Origin: Chlamydomonas reinhardtii
Taxonomy: Eukaryota > Chlorophyta > Chlorophyceae > Chlamydomonadales > Chlamydomonadaceae
Length of the DNA stretch: 64,000 nt
Direction: 5' to 3'
NCBI RefSeq assembly: GCF_000002595.2
Contig: NC_057020.1
Span: 5,996,985 to 6,060,984 of the forward strand
Shown here: one piece after another, positions 49,124 through 61,153 of the stretch
How the letters are laid out: each line of letters starts with the position of its first letter
Numbering within the stretch: the first letter of the stretch is position 1
Program-made: the position numbers and the translations under genes
Notes under the pieces: model-generated
What the model was told of the DNA's origin: nothing
Database searches by the model: none
Seen by the model: only the letters and a program-made list of their open reading frames with translations

Positions 49124-50450
49124 GCACTTGGGCTTTTCAACGGCACTGATGACGTTTGCATATGTGTGTATGTGTCTGATGTTGCCGTTTGTGTGGCTGT
49201 TTCATGTGCACAAAGCCAGGGAAGGCCTGGCATCGCAGGACGGAACGAGGGGAAATGAAGGGACGTATCTTTGGACGTATCAGCAACGGAAGGCGAATGG
49301 CCAGCTCGTCAAATCGAAATGCTCGGCTGGGAACGGACGAGGTGATTGCGAGCGAACCTTGTGGGTACGGTTCAGGGCGGGAAAGCTTGATGGACGGGTA
49401 AGCTTGATGGAAGACATCCCCCGGAAGGAATCCACTGGCAGGTTGTCGCGTCCCGGCCTCGTCCTGATGGGGACTGAACTACTCAAATGAGCCTTCCTTT
49501 CATTATTCAAGGTAGTCCGTTCACGCCACGAAGCCTCAGGGACGGAACTGCGGCGCGAGTTGCGGTCAATGCGCAGCTTTATCATAATGTCCTTCAATAC
49601 ACTTATACACTTGCGTTTCCAACTCAAGTCCATTATACACGAACCGCAATACTATTCATCATTATCCAGAAGTAAGACCGTGGGGTTGACCTTGCTCTTT
49701 TAGCCTTGCACACAGTGCCCGGTTCCTTTATGCACTGTTTCCAATAACTCTAAGACTGTGTACGGACCAGCGTCGATGCTGGGCTTCAGCGGAAACTGAC
49801 AGTCGCGCGCGCGACAGAGTTAACGTAGCTGCCTGCCGTAGCATTTCACGCTATGACTGCACGAAGGACCTGATACGGCGCATGACGCTAGGGCAGCGTG
49901 AAGCAGTCGAGGCCTCAGGCCGATACCGCTTGCGCGAACCATTGAGCTCCTTTACAGCTTCTGCAGCCGCGGCGCTCCTCGCCTTGGTCACCTGGAGCTT
50001 GCTCGTTCACTGCAAGGCTCATTCTTGGACTGGGCATGGCGCCCGGAGTACATGGGCAACCAAAGCTGACGGGAAACATCTGCAGCGGAGTTCGCCCGCG
50101 TGCGGCACTGTGAAATGTGCTCAAACAACATGGCGCGGTGAGAGACTCTGGGATTCACTTCCGGTCTCACTGCCAGCTGCCGCAGCACCATGCGTCTCGA
50201 TGGCTTTAGGTGGGCCCTACGACTTACTCTAGTTGGACCCGCGCCGCAGTCCGTGCGCTGCAAACATGTAACAGACTCGGTGTTTCAGGGTGCATCCAAG
50301 CGACAGCACCTTGGGCAGGGGGAGGGGCGGGGGCCCGGGTGAAGCGGGGGGCGACCATTATCCAAGACACGCTGTTCGTGTACGGAGGGCGGCGCCTCAC
50401 ACCGTGACACACTGACACCCATGTCTTGCAGAAGCGGCCGACTACAGTGG
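49124..50450. other. intergenic, YJU2 3' flank and LRR gene upstream region
   Basis: No supported exon. The left part is YJU2 3' UTR. 49560-49680 is AT-rich with no TGTAA seen. The right part may carry the promoter and unidentified first exon of the large LRR gene. Confidence 0.4.
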
Positions 50451-50451
50451 C

Positions 50452-51252
50452 ATGAGTAATTGCTGCGATGCCTCCCGGCTGGCAGCAGCGGAGGTAGCCG
50501 GGCGAAGGGCCAACAAGGGGCATCTGGCGGACTCGGGCATCTCAGGCCACCCGCACGCTCAGCCGCGGCTACCCACTGGGTCATTAGCGACGGCGGTGGC
50601 TTTCGCCCAGGGTCCCACGTCGGCTTCGACTGTGGCGCCAATTGCCGTGGCTGCGGCCGTGGCTGCGGTGGCAGCCATGTGGGTCGGGGGCGCTCTCGCG
50701 TTGAGGCGCCTCAGCTCTGTGTGGAGACCGAGCAGGCGGCCGAGAAGGCGAACAGCACCTGATTCGTCAAGCAGGCACGGCATGGCACAGCCAGAAACCT
50801 ACGGCGCCACTACCTGCGCAATGGCAGCCAGGCGGCGCCCTGCACCTCCGCGGCGGTGGTGCGGTAGCACGTGCGCCACCCACACCTGCAGTACCGGTAC
50901 GCTTGAAGCAAACGCGCGTGCGCCTGCCGTGCGGTGCGGGGATAGCGGGGAGCGTGCAGGTCGCGGAGCTCCCGCAGCCGACGCAGCTGCGAGGCATGGC
51001 TGTAGCTCCACAGCCTCATACCAGAGGGGCTGGGCGGCGGTGGGGAAGGATGCGAGCGCAAGCAGCCGCGTCGGCGGCTGCCGCCGTGATGTTCGCGGCG
51101 TTGGGGAGGGGCGGAGCAATGGGGCCAACGGGCGTTCGGGCAGCAGAGGTCATGCCGGCAGCAGCGGCGTCAGCGTCGGCGTCGGTGTCAGTGGTGGACG
51201 GAGGCTGGGAGCGCGGCGGGCGGCGTCAGCGTCGGCGGTGTTGCTTTTGCAG
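50452..51252 (+). other. uncertain 5' region of the LRR gene
   Basis: The exon ending at 51309 lies in an open frame that extends back to an ATG at 50452, but the sequence before about 51200 is Arg/Ser/Ala-rich without a domain. A strong acceptor-like TTGCTTTTGCAG ends at 51252, so the exon may begin at 51253 and the start codon may be in an exon further upstream. No better first exon was identified. Confidence 0.35.
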
Positions 51253-54200
51253 CTGTCGCTGCTGCCCCTGCTGGTCACGTCGCAGGTGGTAAACATCGCA
51301 ACCGTGTCGGTAAGTGGGCGGATGGCGCAGTGGCAAGGCCGGCTGGGCGGGCCAGGCTCACTATGTACGGCTGCTGGGTCAGGGGGCACGGGAATGCCGA
51401 GGATGCCATGCCGTCAGCTGGGGCTGGAGAGCTGGGAAGGCAATGCAATTGGGTGCATGGAAAGCAGCCCGCATTCAACCGCCGCTCGTTTCGCCTGCTG
51501 ATCACGATGCATCTTGCAACAGATGTCGCCGACGGACAAAACCACATCGGCCGCCACACTCACCAACGACGGCTATTACGTCATTGCTGCGGGCGCGGCG
51601 CCGCAAGCCGTGTTCGCTGTGTCAAGCAGCGGTGCCTCGTCGCAGTTCAACGGTGGGGCCGGGACAAGGGGTGGGGGGGTGGGGGGGTGGCGGGATTGAT
51701 GGGCTGGGGCTGTGGGCGGGATGGGGTGGGGCGAGGGTGGGCACATCAAGTGCACTTTGATGGCAGCTCGCAACCTAACCGGGCTGCTGCTGAACGGCAT
51801 TCGTGGCTTGGCTGTGCTTGCAGTGGTCATCTGGTACCGCTACCCAGCCACCAACGGCAACGGTCCGCTCAAAAAGAGCGGTAGCTCCCTGGCAATCTGC
51901 CCAAGTGGAGACACCTCCAACCCAATCGTCACAGGTGCGACCGCATGCGGTCCTGCACAGGAGCAAAGTCATAGTCGGTGTTTTGCAGACCTGTTTTGCG
52001 GTTGTGGTGCTCGTAAGATTGCTGCGGCGGCTGGGATGCGCGGCGGAACTGAATGTGTTATCATGCGCTTGCAGGTGGTAACACGCAAGCCATTAAGCTG
52101 ACCGCCACCAACGAGACGGATGTTTATGATTCTACCAACGCTGGTATTGCCACGGGCTGCTACGTCGTGCGCGTGGGGCTGGTGACGCCAGGTGGGTGGA
52201 TGGGTGGGTGGGTGGTTGGGTGGGTGGGCGTGCATGTCTTGCGGTGCCAGGTGCCAGAGTCAGAGCCAGAATCGTGTTGAGGTCATCTTACTAAGGCCGC
52301 GAGGTGTACTCGAAAGCCTTCTGCTCTTGCAAGTCTGGGCTGTGACTGAAGTTGCCACGTGCGTCGCCGACTGCCTTAACAGGGACGATGAACTTTGTTG
52401 GGAGTCCTGCGCATGCCGGCATGCGCGTCGGCAACCCGCCCAACATTGCCAAGTGCTCTGACGTCGTGAACATCCCGCCCAACTGCGACTCGGTGAGGAA
52501 GCTGGTCGGCGAGGCCGCACACGTCCAGACCCCAGCGAGCGAGGGCCGTAAACAATGGCTCTCATTTGGCATGAGATAGCCGGCGGCGTGAAATGAGTGG
52601 GGTCACTGCTCAACTTGGTTTGATTGGCTGGAAAGCTCACCCAGTTCACCACGCCCCAAGTAGTGTATAAATCAGCCGGCGTGGAACGGTCTTGCTTTAT
52701 TCCTCAGGGTTTGCCATCGTGTTGCTTGCGCCCCGCGTGCATATTTTAATACCTCTGGCCTCGTCTTGGCGCAGACGCTGTTCACGTACAACCCCACGGG
52801 CATTCCGGGCGGCACGGCGGTCGTGTCCCAGCCCACCACGGGCTCCACCTGCGCCAACATGACGATCAGCGTGCCCGCTAACGGCTGCACTGACCCCGAG
52901 GGTGCGTGTGCTGCGCTGTGCTGCGCTGTGCGATGGGACCTTACCTGGTGCATGCGCGGGTACACGCCAGGGTTCTTCGGCGGTCGCAGGGCCTGGGCGT
53001 GCACGCACGCACGGTCCGTCCTGCCACTCTGCTGGTGCGCTGAGCCGTGCTGCTGCCTTCGCCGCTTCGTGCCCTGTGGCGCCTGCAGGCAGCGTCATGA
53101 CGTACCGCTGGGATGTGTACAAGTCGGGCACGACGACGCCCATTCAGTCCACGGTGTACGGCCAGTCTGTCAGCTTCTCGACGGGCCTGCCCGGACTGGA
53201 TATCCCAGCCGGCACTTGGACGGTGAGCAGCAGCCGCACTGTTAGCAGCTAGCGCGCTAGTGCGTGTGCGGTTGGGTAAAGTTGACCATGTTGGGGCGCG
53301 GCACCAGAGCACCTTTTTATTTCATTCAACGTGCCTGTGACGCACCTGTCCTTAATTCCTTGTGTGTCCCAGATGGTTCTCACCGTGTCGGACTCGCCCA
53401 TCAATGCGTCGCTCACACTGGCCAAGGTCATTAGCTTCTCCAATGTGAGCGGCTCCCGGGCTGTGGGAACTGTGGGAACTGTCGGCAGAATGCAGGACGA
53501 GTAGGGTATGCGAGGACTGATTGAGAGGCTGTGCTGCTGGCTCCGTCGTGCACTTTGAGCCCCCTGCCTGTCCAACCAAAACAACGCGAGTGCACGTGTC
53601 GGGCCGCCTCGTTTCTTTGACGCCCGCCGCCCCCGGGTTCCGCATCTCGCCGCTCTGCTGCCCATCATGCACACAGATTGTGGTACAGCAGTGCAACATC
53701 AACTACGCACCCACGACCCCCGTGCTCACCGCCACCGCCACCTGCGGCGCCAGCAGCATCGGCGTCACCGCCTCCTCCACTGACGCGAACGGCCACGCAC
53801 TGAGCTACCAGTTCGTGCTGACCAACAGCCTCGGCGCTACCGTGTCCACGCAGGTGCGTGCGGCATACAACCAATCCTGCGTCACCAATCGAGCGCAGCA
53901 GTACGGTACTTGACGCGGTATTGCTCTCTCAAGTACCGTATGCCCCGAGCCGACAGGGTGGGGGGGTGGGCCTTTCCGTCAGGGGCAAATGATTCTGGTT
54001 GTGATTCGGTGCATGAAACTGGAGCTGCGGTTGCCAAATGTTTGCAGGCCTGGAGCACCAGTAGCACCGCCACGTACTCGTCACCTACCTTGGTGGCGGG
54101 CACGTACACCGTGCAGGTACGAATGGCGGGTAGGGATACTGAAGGTTTTCGGTTTTCTTGCAGTACAACATCCTGATGCATCATGCATGGAGACTGGGCC

Positions 54201-57200
54201 ATGCAGACCGTGGGTTGTGCGTGGGTGGTTACTGGGGTATGCGAGCAGCAATGTCGCCCCTTTTCCATCTCGTGTATCTCAACGAGGGCTCGTCTTGCTC
54301 GCCCCCCCCCCCCGCTTACTCCACAGGCCCAGGCACGCGACAACGCGACCAGCCCACTGACGTCGTCCACCTCCACCCTCACCTTCAATCTGGGGGTCGC
54401 CTGCACTCCTCCGCCTCTTGCCTCACCGCCACCACGACCTCCCAGCCCCTCTCCCCCCAACCCCTCGCCTCCGTCCCCTCAGCCCCCTTCACCCGCCCCT
54501 CCAAGCCCACAGCCACCCAGCCCTGCACCGCCTTCACCGCCGCCGCCCTCCCCGGGGCCGCCTTCCCCGGCGCCTCCAAGCCCGCAGCCACCCTCGCCGG
54601 CTCCGCCAAGCCCGCAGCCACCGTCACCCCCACCTCCCAGCCCGCGGCCGCCGTCGCCGGCCCCTCCCAGCCCGCTTCCGCCCAGCCCGCGGCCGCCATC
54701 GCCTCCCCCACCAAGCCCCGTGCCTCCAAGCCCTGCGCCACCTTCGCCGCCGCCGCCGAGCCCAGACCCACCAAGCCCAGCACCACCCAGCCCACCTCCG
54801 CCAAGCCCAGGCCCGCCGAGCCCGGCCCCTCCCAGCCCGGCGCCTCCCAGCCCCGCCCCGCCATCGTCGCCCCCACCAAGCCCGCCTCCTTCTCCGGCCC
54901 CGCCCAGCCCTAGCCCGCCGCCTTCACCCGCACCGCCCAGCCCCGCCCCTCCTTCACCTGTGCCGCCGAGCCCGCCTCCGCCCAGCCCACCGCCCAGTCC
55001 ACAACCGCCTTTCGGGGCGCCCCTGACACCGCCTCGTCCGCCATCGCCGGCTCCCTCGCCCCCGCCCCCTAGCCCAGAGCCTCCCAGTCCTGCGCCACCC
55101 AGTCCCGCCCCGCCCAGCCCGCCGCCTTCGCCCACACTCCCCAGCCCGCCGCCACCTAGCCCAGAGCCGCCGGCTCCTTCTCCGCCCCTCCCACCTCCAA
55201 GCCCGCAACCACACAGTCCAGAGCCACCATCGCCAATCCCACCCAGCCCGCCGCCACCCAGCCCACCACCGTCGCCCCATCCGCCAAGCCCTGAGCCCCC
55301 AAGCCCTGCACCCCCGTCGCCGCCACCGCCCAGCCCGCCTCCCAGCCCGCTGCCCCCCAGCCCGCGCCCTCCTAGCCCCCCGCCTTCCCCAGTGCCCCCT
55401 TCACCTCCGTCGCCCGGGCCTCCTCCCTTCGGAACCCCTTCAGCCCCGTTCCCTCCTCCGTCGCCCGAGCCGCCCAGCCCCGAGCCGCCGAGCCCCTCTC
55501 CGCCCTCTCCGCCCCCGCCCTCACCGGGACCTCCTAGTCCAGAGCCTCCCTCACCCGAGCCACCTTCCCTTCCGCCGTCACCGGCCCCCCTGAATCCGCC
55601 GTCTCCAAGGCCGTACAGTCCACCCCCGCGGCCCCCGCGGCCGCCCCCACCCCAACAATCACCCCCCGATCTCCCCCCGCCCGTGCCTCCTAGTCCAGAG
55701 CCGCCCTCCCCACCGCCCAGCCCGACTCCACCCAGCCCCGAGCCACCGTCGCCAGTCCCACCCAGCCCGCCGCCACCCAGCCCAGCGCCGCCTTCCCCGC
55801 ACCCGCCCAGCCCACCACCATCGCCCCCTCCGCCAAGCCCGGAGCCCCCAAGCCCTGCACCCCCGTCGTCGCCGCCGCCAAGCCCACCTCCCAGCCCGCT
55901 GCCGCCGAGCCCTGCTCCCCCAACCCCGCCGCCCTCGCCGTCTCCGGAGCCACCGTCACCCGCACCTCCCTTGCGACCTGCCACGTGGCCCGCGGACCCG
56001 CCCGCACCCTCACCCCCTCCACCCGGGCCGCCGTCACCAGCACCTCCGGCACCCCCTTCACCTGACCCACCAGGACCACCGTCCCCTGCGCCCCCTGCCC
56101 CGCCTTCACCCATACCGCCCAGCCCCGCGCCCCCAAGCCCCGCGCCACCGTCGCCACATCCGCCCTCCCCGGCACCGCCGCTGCCTCCCAGCCCTGCGCC
56201 GCCGTCGCCACTCCCTCCCTCCCCTCTCCCTCCCTCGCCGCCGCCACCTTCCCCTCCCCCGCCCTCCCCTCTCCCTCCCTCTCCTCTCCCTCCCTCGCCG
56301 CGGCCGCCTCCTTCCCCGCCCTTCCCTGCCGGTGCCACTGTCCTCAACATCTCTGACACCTCTACCTCGGGCGTTCTGATTGACCCGCCTCCCACTCTCG
56401 ACCTCATCGCAATTGATGTCTCCGACAACCCCATCACGGGCACGCTCCCCACGTCCTGGAGCCAGCTGTCGGCGCTTCAGGCACTGGACGTCTCATTTAC
56501 CTTTGTGAACGGGACCATTCCGGTGAGCACGTGTGTGTGTGGAAGGAAGCCGGCCGGGCGTACGTACGGCGCGCGGTATATGCGGTCCAGCACTGCAATC
56601 GGGTGGTAGCGGCGTAAGGGCGGGTCTACAAGCTCGGCGGGTCCCGATGTGCGCCCCCCCCATCCTGGAGTGCAACAGTAAACGTACTTGCCCAACTCGC
56701 CCTTACGCCATGCCGCTGGCAATCCACCATCCATGCACGCAGGTCGCGTACTCGGCCCTGACGGCACTCTCGCTGCTCGCGGCCTCCAACACCAGCGTCA
56801 GCGGCACGCTGCCGGCGCTGCTGTCCGCACTCTCCAACCTGGCCATCCTCAACGTCAGCTCCTCCCTCATCAGCGGCACCATCCCGCCCTCCCTCGCCGC
56901 CATCACCGCATTGGTCGTGATCGACACCTCCAACACCTCCATTGCTGCCACCCTGCCCCCCGGCCTGTCCACCCTCACACGGCTTCAGGCCCTGGACGTG
57001 TCCTCCACCCTCGTCAACGGCACCCTGCCCAGCGTCTACTCCGCCCTGACCGCACTGACGCTGCTTGCGGCCTCCAACACCTCCCTGACCGCCTCCATTC
57101 CACCAGAGCTCCTGGCCTCGCTCACAAGCCTCCAGATCTTGGACCTGTCCAGCACCCACATCAACGGCTCCATCCCGCAAACCGCCAGCGCACTCACCGC

Positions 57201-60200
57201 CCTGACCTACCTCGATGTGGCCAACACCTCCACATCAGGCAGCCTGCCGGCGGCGCTGAGCTCGCTATCGGCACTGGCGGTGCTCGACGTCTCCTCCACC
57301 AACATCGGTGGCACCATCCCTGTAAGCGATTGGTAGATCGAATGGAGGGAATGCGGGCAGGCGCACTTGCGCGGTCGTGTGCACACGACAAGAGCGTCTG
57401 ATGACCTGTTGCGGTGTGCACCTTCGTCTGTCGTCCTGGCCACTCTTCTTCTTGCCTGCCGGGCACTTCCGGCCCCAAAACAATAATGGCACATGGGTTG
57501 CTTGCGCTGATAGCTCATCCACCCTTCCCGTCTCAACACCCGTTGCTGCCACCTATCCACACAGGACCAGTACAGCGCGCTCACAGCTCTGCAGGTGCTG
57601 AACGTCAGCTTCACCAACGTCTCAGGAAGCCTGCCAATCTCCACATCGGCCCTGACATCGCTAACCCTGCTCGACGTGTCCAGCACACACGCTACCGGGA
57701 CGTTACCCGGTGCCCTGAGCACTCTCACGAACCTGGCCATACTAGATGTGTCCAACACAGACATCAGCTCCTCCATCCCGGCGAAGTACAGCGCGCTGAC
57801 GGCGCTGCAGACGTTCTCGGCCGACGGCTCCCAGCTTTCGGGCAGCTTGCCGATGGCGCTCAGCACGCTGAGCCGGCTGCAGGAGCTGTCCATTGACGGC
57901 ACAAACATCAGCTCCTCCATCCCGGCGCAGTACAGCGCGCTGACGGCGCTGCAGACGTTCTCGGCCGACGGCTCCCAGCTTTCGGGCAGCTTGCCGGCGG
58001 CGCTCAGCACGCTGAGCCGGCTGCAGGAGCTGTCCATTGATGGCACCAACATCAGCTCCTCCATCCCGGCGCAGTTCAGCGCGCTGACGGCGCTGCAGAC
58101 GTTCTCGGCCGACGGCTCCCAGCTTTCGGGCAGCTTGCCGGCGGCGCTCAGCACGCTGAGCCGGCTGCAGGAGCTGTCCATTGATGGCACCAACATCAGC
58201 TCCTCCATCCCGGCGGAATTCAGCGCGCTGACGGCGCTGCAGACGTTCTCGGCCGACGGCTCCCAGCTTTCGGGCAGCTTGCCGGCGGCACTCAGCACGC
58301 TGAGCCGGCTGCAGGAGCTGTCCATTGACGGCACCAACATCAGCGCGTCCATCCCGGTGCAGCTCAGCGCGCTGACGGCGCTGCAGACGTTCTCGGCCGA
58401 CGGCTCCCAGCTTTCGGGCAGCTTGCCGGCGGCGCTCAGCACGCTGAGCCGGCTGCAGGAGCTGTCCATTGATGGCACCAAGATCAGCTCCTCCATCCCG
58501 GCAGAATTCAGCACGCTGACGGCGCTGCAGACGTTCTCGGCCGACGGCTCCCAGCTTTCGGGCAGCTTGCCGGCGGCGCTCAGCACGCTGAGCCGGCTGC
58601 AGGAGCTGTCCATTGACGGCACCAACATCAGCTCCTCCATCCCGGCGGAATTCAGCGCGCTGACGGCGCTCCAGACGTTCTCGGCGGACGGCTCCCAGCT
58701 TTCGGGCAGCTTGCCGGCGGCGCTCAGCACGCTGAGCCGGCTGCAGGTATTTGACGTGTCGGGTACGGCAATCAGCTCCAGCCTGCCAGAGCAATGGAGC
58801 ACGCTTGCCGCACTTCAGATATTCGACGGGTCTGGCACTGGTCTGACGGGCCCGATCCCGGCATCGTGGAGCGCGCTGTCCTCCTTGTCGCATTTGGATC
58901 TAAGCAGCACGGGTGTTAGTGGTAGGCTGCCGTCGGTCCTGCCACCGGCGCTGGTGTCGCTCGACATCAGCGATGCAACGCTGACAGGCCCCCTGACTGC
59001 CACCAACTGGACCGGGCTGGCGGCGCTCACCCAACTGGACCTGTCAGGCAACGCCGGCATCAACGGCTCGCTACCAGCGCTGCCGCCTTCCATCAGGAGC
59101 CTGGACCTGTCCGGCTGCGGCGTCAGCGGCACGGTCCCGGCCTCGTGGAGCGCCCTGGCTGCGCTCACCTCCCTCTCAGCCAGCAGCAGCGGCCTGTCGG
59201 GCCCGATGCCCGCACAGCTGCCGGCCTCTCTGCAGCGCCTGGCCATAGCCAACAGCTCCCTGTCCGGCCCCCTCGCGGCCTCCTCCCTGACGTTGCTGGC
59301 CTCACTCACGTTCCTGGACCTAAGCTACAATTCCCTGACCGGCCCGCTGCCCGACCTCGGCTCCATGACTAATCTGGTCGCAGTCAACCTGTCCGGCAAC
59401 GCCTTCGCCGGACCGCTGCCCGCTTCATGGAGCTCGCTCACTCGGCTCACGGCCCTGTCGCTCGGTGGCAATGCCCTGTCGGGGCCGCTGCCCGCGTCTT
59501 GGCCCACGTCACTCGTGGCGCTGGCAAGCTTGAACCTCACCGGAAACAGCCCTGGCGTGTGCAAGGGGGTCGGCTATGCCGGCGGCTTCAGCAGCGGCGC
59601 CAGCGTCAGCGGGCTTCTGGACGTGTGCCTGTACCCGGCACCGCCCAGTCCTGCCCCACCCAGCCCACGGCAGCCCAGTCCGGCGCCTCCGATTCCGGCG
59701 CCGCCTAGCCCAGCACCACCAATCCCGTTGCCTCCGAGCCCGCGGCCTCCCAGCCCCCCACCGCCCAGCCCATGGCCTCCCAGCCCGCTGCCGCCCAGCC
59801 CGGCCCCTCCCAGTCCCCCTCCTATCCCAGTGCCACCAAGCCCCACGCCTCCGAGTCCGCCGCCCTCCCCGGCACCGCCTGCACCCCGGCCGCCCAGCCC
59901 AGTGCCGCCCAGCCCGGCGCCGCCGTCCCCGCCTTCGCCGCGGCCGCCCAGCCCAATGCCTCCTTCGCCTGCCCCTCTATCACCAACGCCGCCCAGTCCG
60001 GCGCCCTCCCCTCAGCCCCCCAGCCCAGCGCCCCCGGCCCCGTCCCCTCCACCTTCTCCACCCTCCCCTCCGCCGTCTCCATCCCCACCCCCACCATCAC
60101 CCTCCCCTCCGCCCTCACCTCCGCCGCTGCCTCCCTCCCCCCCGCCCGCGCCCTCCCCTCCCAATCCACCTGCACATTCTCCACCGTTCCCGCCCAGCCC

Positions 60201-61088
60201 GCGGCCCTCGCCGCTGCCCCCCTCGCCGCCCTCGCCGCCGTTCCCACCCATCGTCATTCCCAACATTGGCATTCCTCCCGAGTACGTGGCGAGCACCGGC
60301 ACCGCCACCAGCGGCTTCCTAACCGTGACCCAGGCCGTGGACGTGCCCGACAGCCTGGCCTCGGACCCGGCAGCCTTGGCCGTGCTGTTCCCCAACGCAG
60401 CCGAGATATCCGTTGACGCCAGAAAGGTCTCGATGCCGGTGGAAGTGACGACGGCTGTGGAGGCTACGGCGGTGAGTCTCGGCAGACCCAGCGGGTCTTT
60501 TGGTGTGACTTCTTGTCTCAGGCGCCCCAACTTGTGCGTGGTATGGGTAGGTGTGGTGAGGTGCATGCTACTGGCCTGTGATTGCTTGCGGAACCCATCT
60601 CGCAGTGTACGGTACATTGGTTGCCTTCAGTCTGCAGTTTGCAGCTTGCAATGAACCCTCACGCACCTTTAGACTGAACGCTGCACCGGCTGCTGGGCTC
60701 CTTTGCAGGTCATGAACACGGGTGCGGGCAGCAGCATTGAGGTGACGGTGGACTGCACGCCGCCCTTCCTGGAAGCGTTCCGCGGCGAGCTCGTCCGCCG
60801 CTCGAACATCTCCACTTCCGTGCTTGCCAACATCACCTGCGCCGGCCTGAGTCTGGGCAGCGGCGGTAGTAGCAGCGGCGGCCATCGCCGCAGCGTGCTG
60901 GCAACGACCGGCTCGGGTTCCATATTCAGCGGGCGGGATGACTGCAGCGGCAGCAACAGCAGCATCAGCTTGATGGTGTTGCTGCGGGTGCCGGCCGACA
61001 GCAACAACACCAACGTCTACAAACAGCAGCTGCAGGATGCGTTGGGGCTCTGGTGCGTGTGGCCGCACCCCGCGTGCCAGTGGAGGAG

Positions 61089-61153
<65 letters not shown>

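Noticed and set aside
50452-51252. 350-codon frame as N-terminus of the LRR protein
   Set aside because: Only its last part looks like coding sequence; the rest is Arg/Ser/Ala-rich and a strong acceptor ends at 51252, so it is noted as uncertain and not called as a coding exon.
54479-56452. Minus-strand frame of 657 codons, Gly-rich
   Set aside because: It is the antisense of the Ser-Pro shaft; the GC-rich repeat simply lacks stops on the other strand.
57207-58893. Minus-strand frames of 531 and 383 codons with internal repeats
   Set aside because: Antisense of the 144-bp LRR array; the repeated DNA repeats in every frame. The plus frame has real LRR consensus and phased splice sites.
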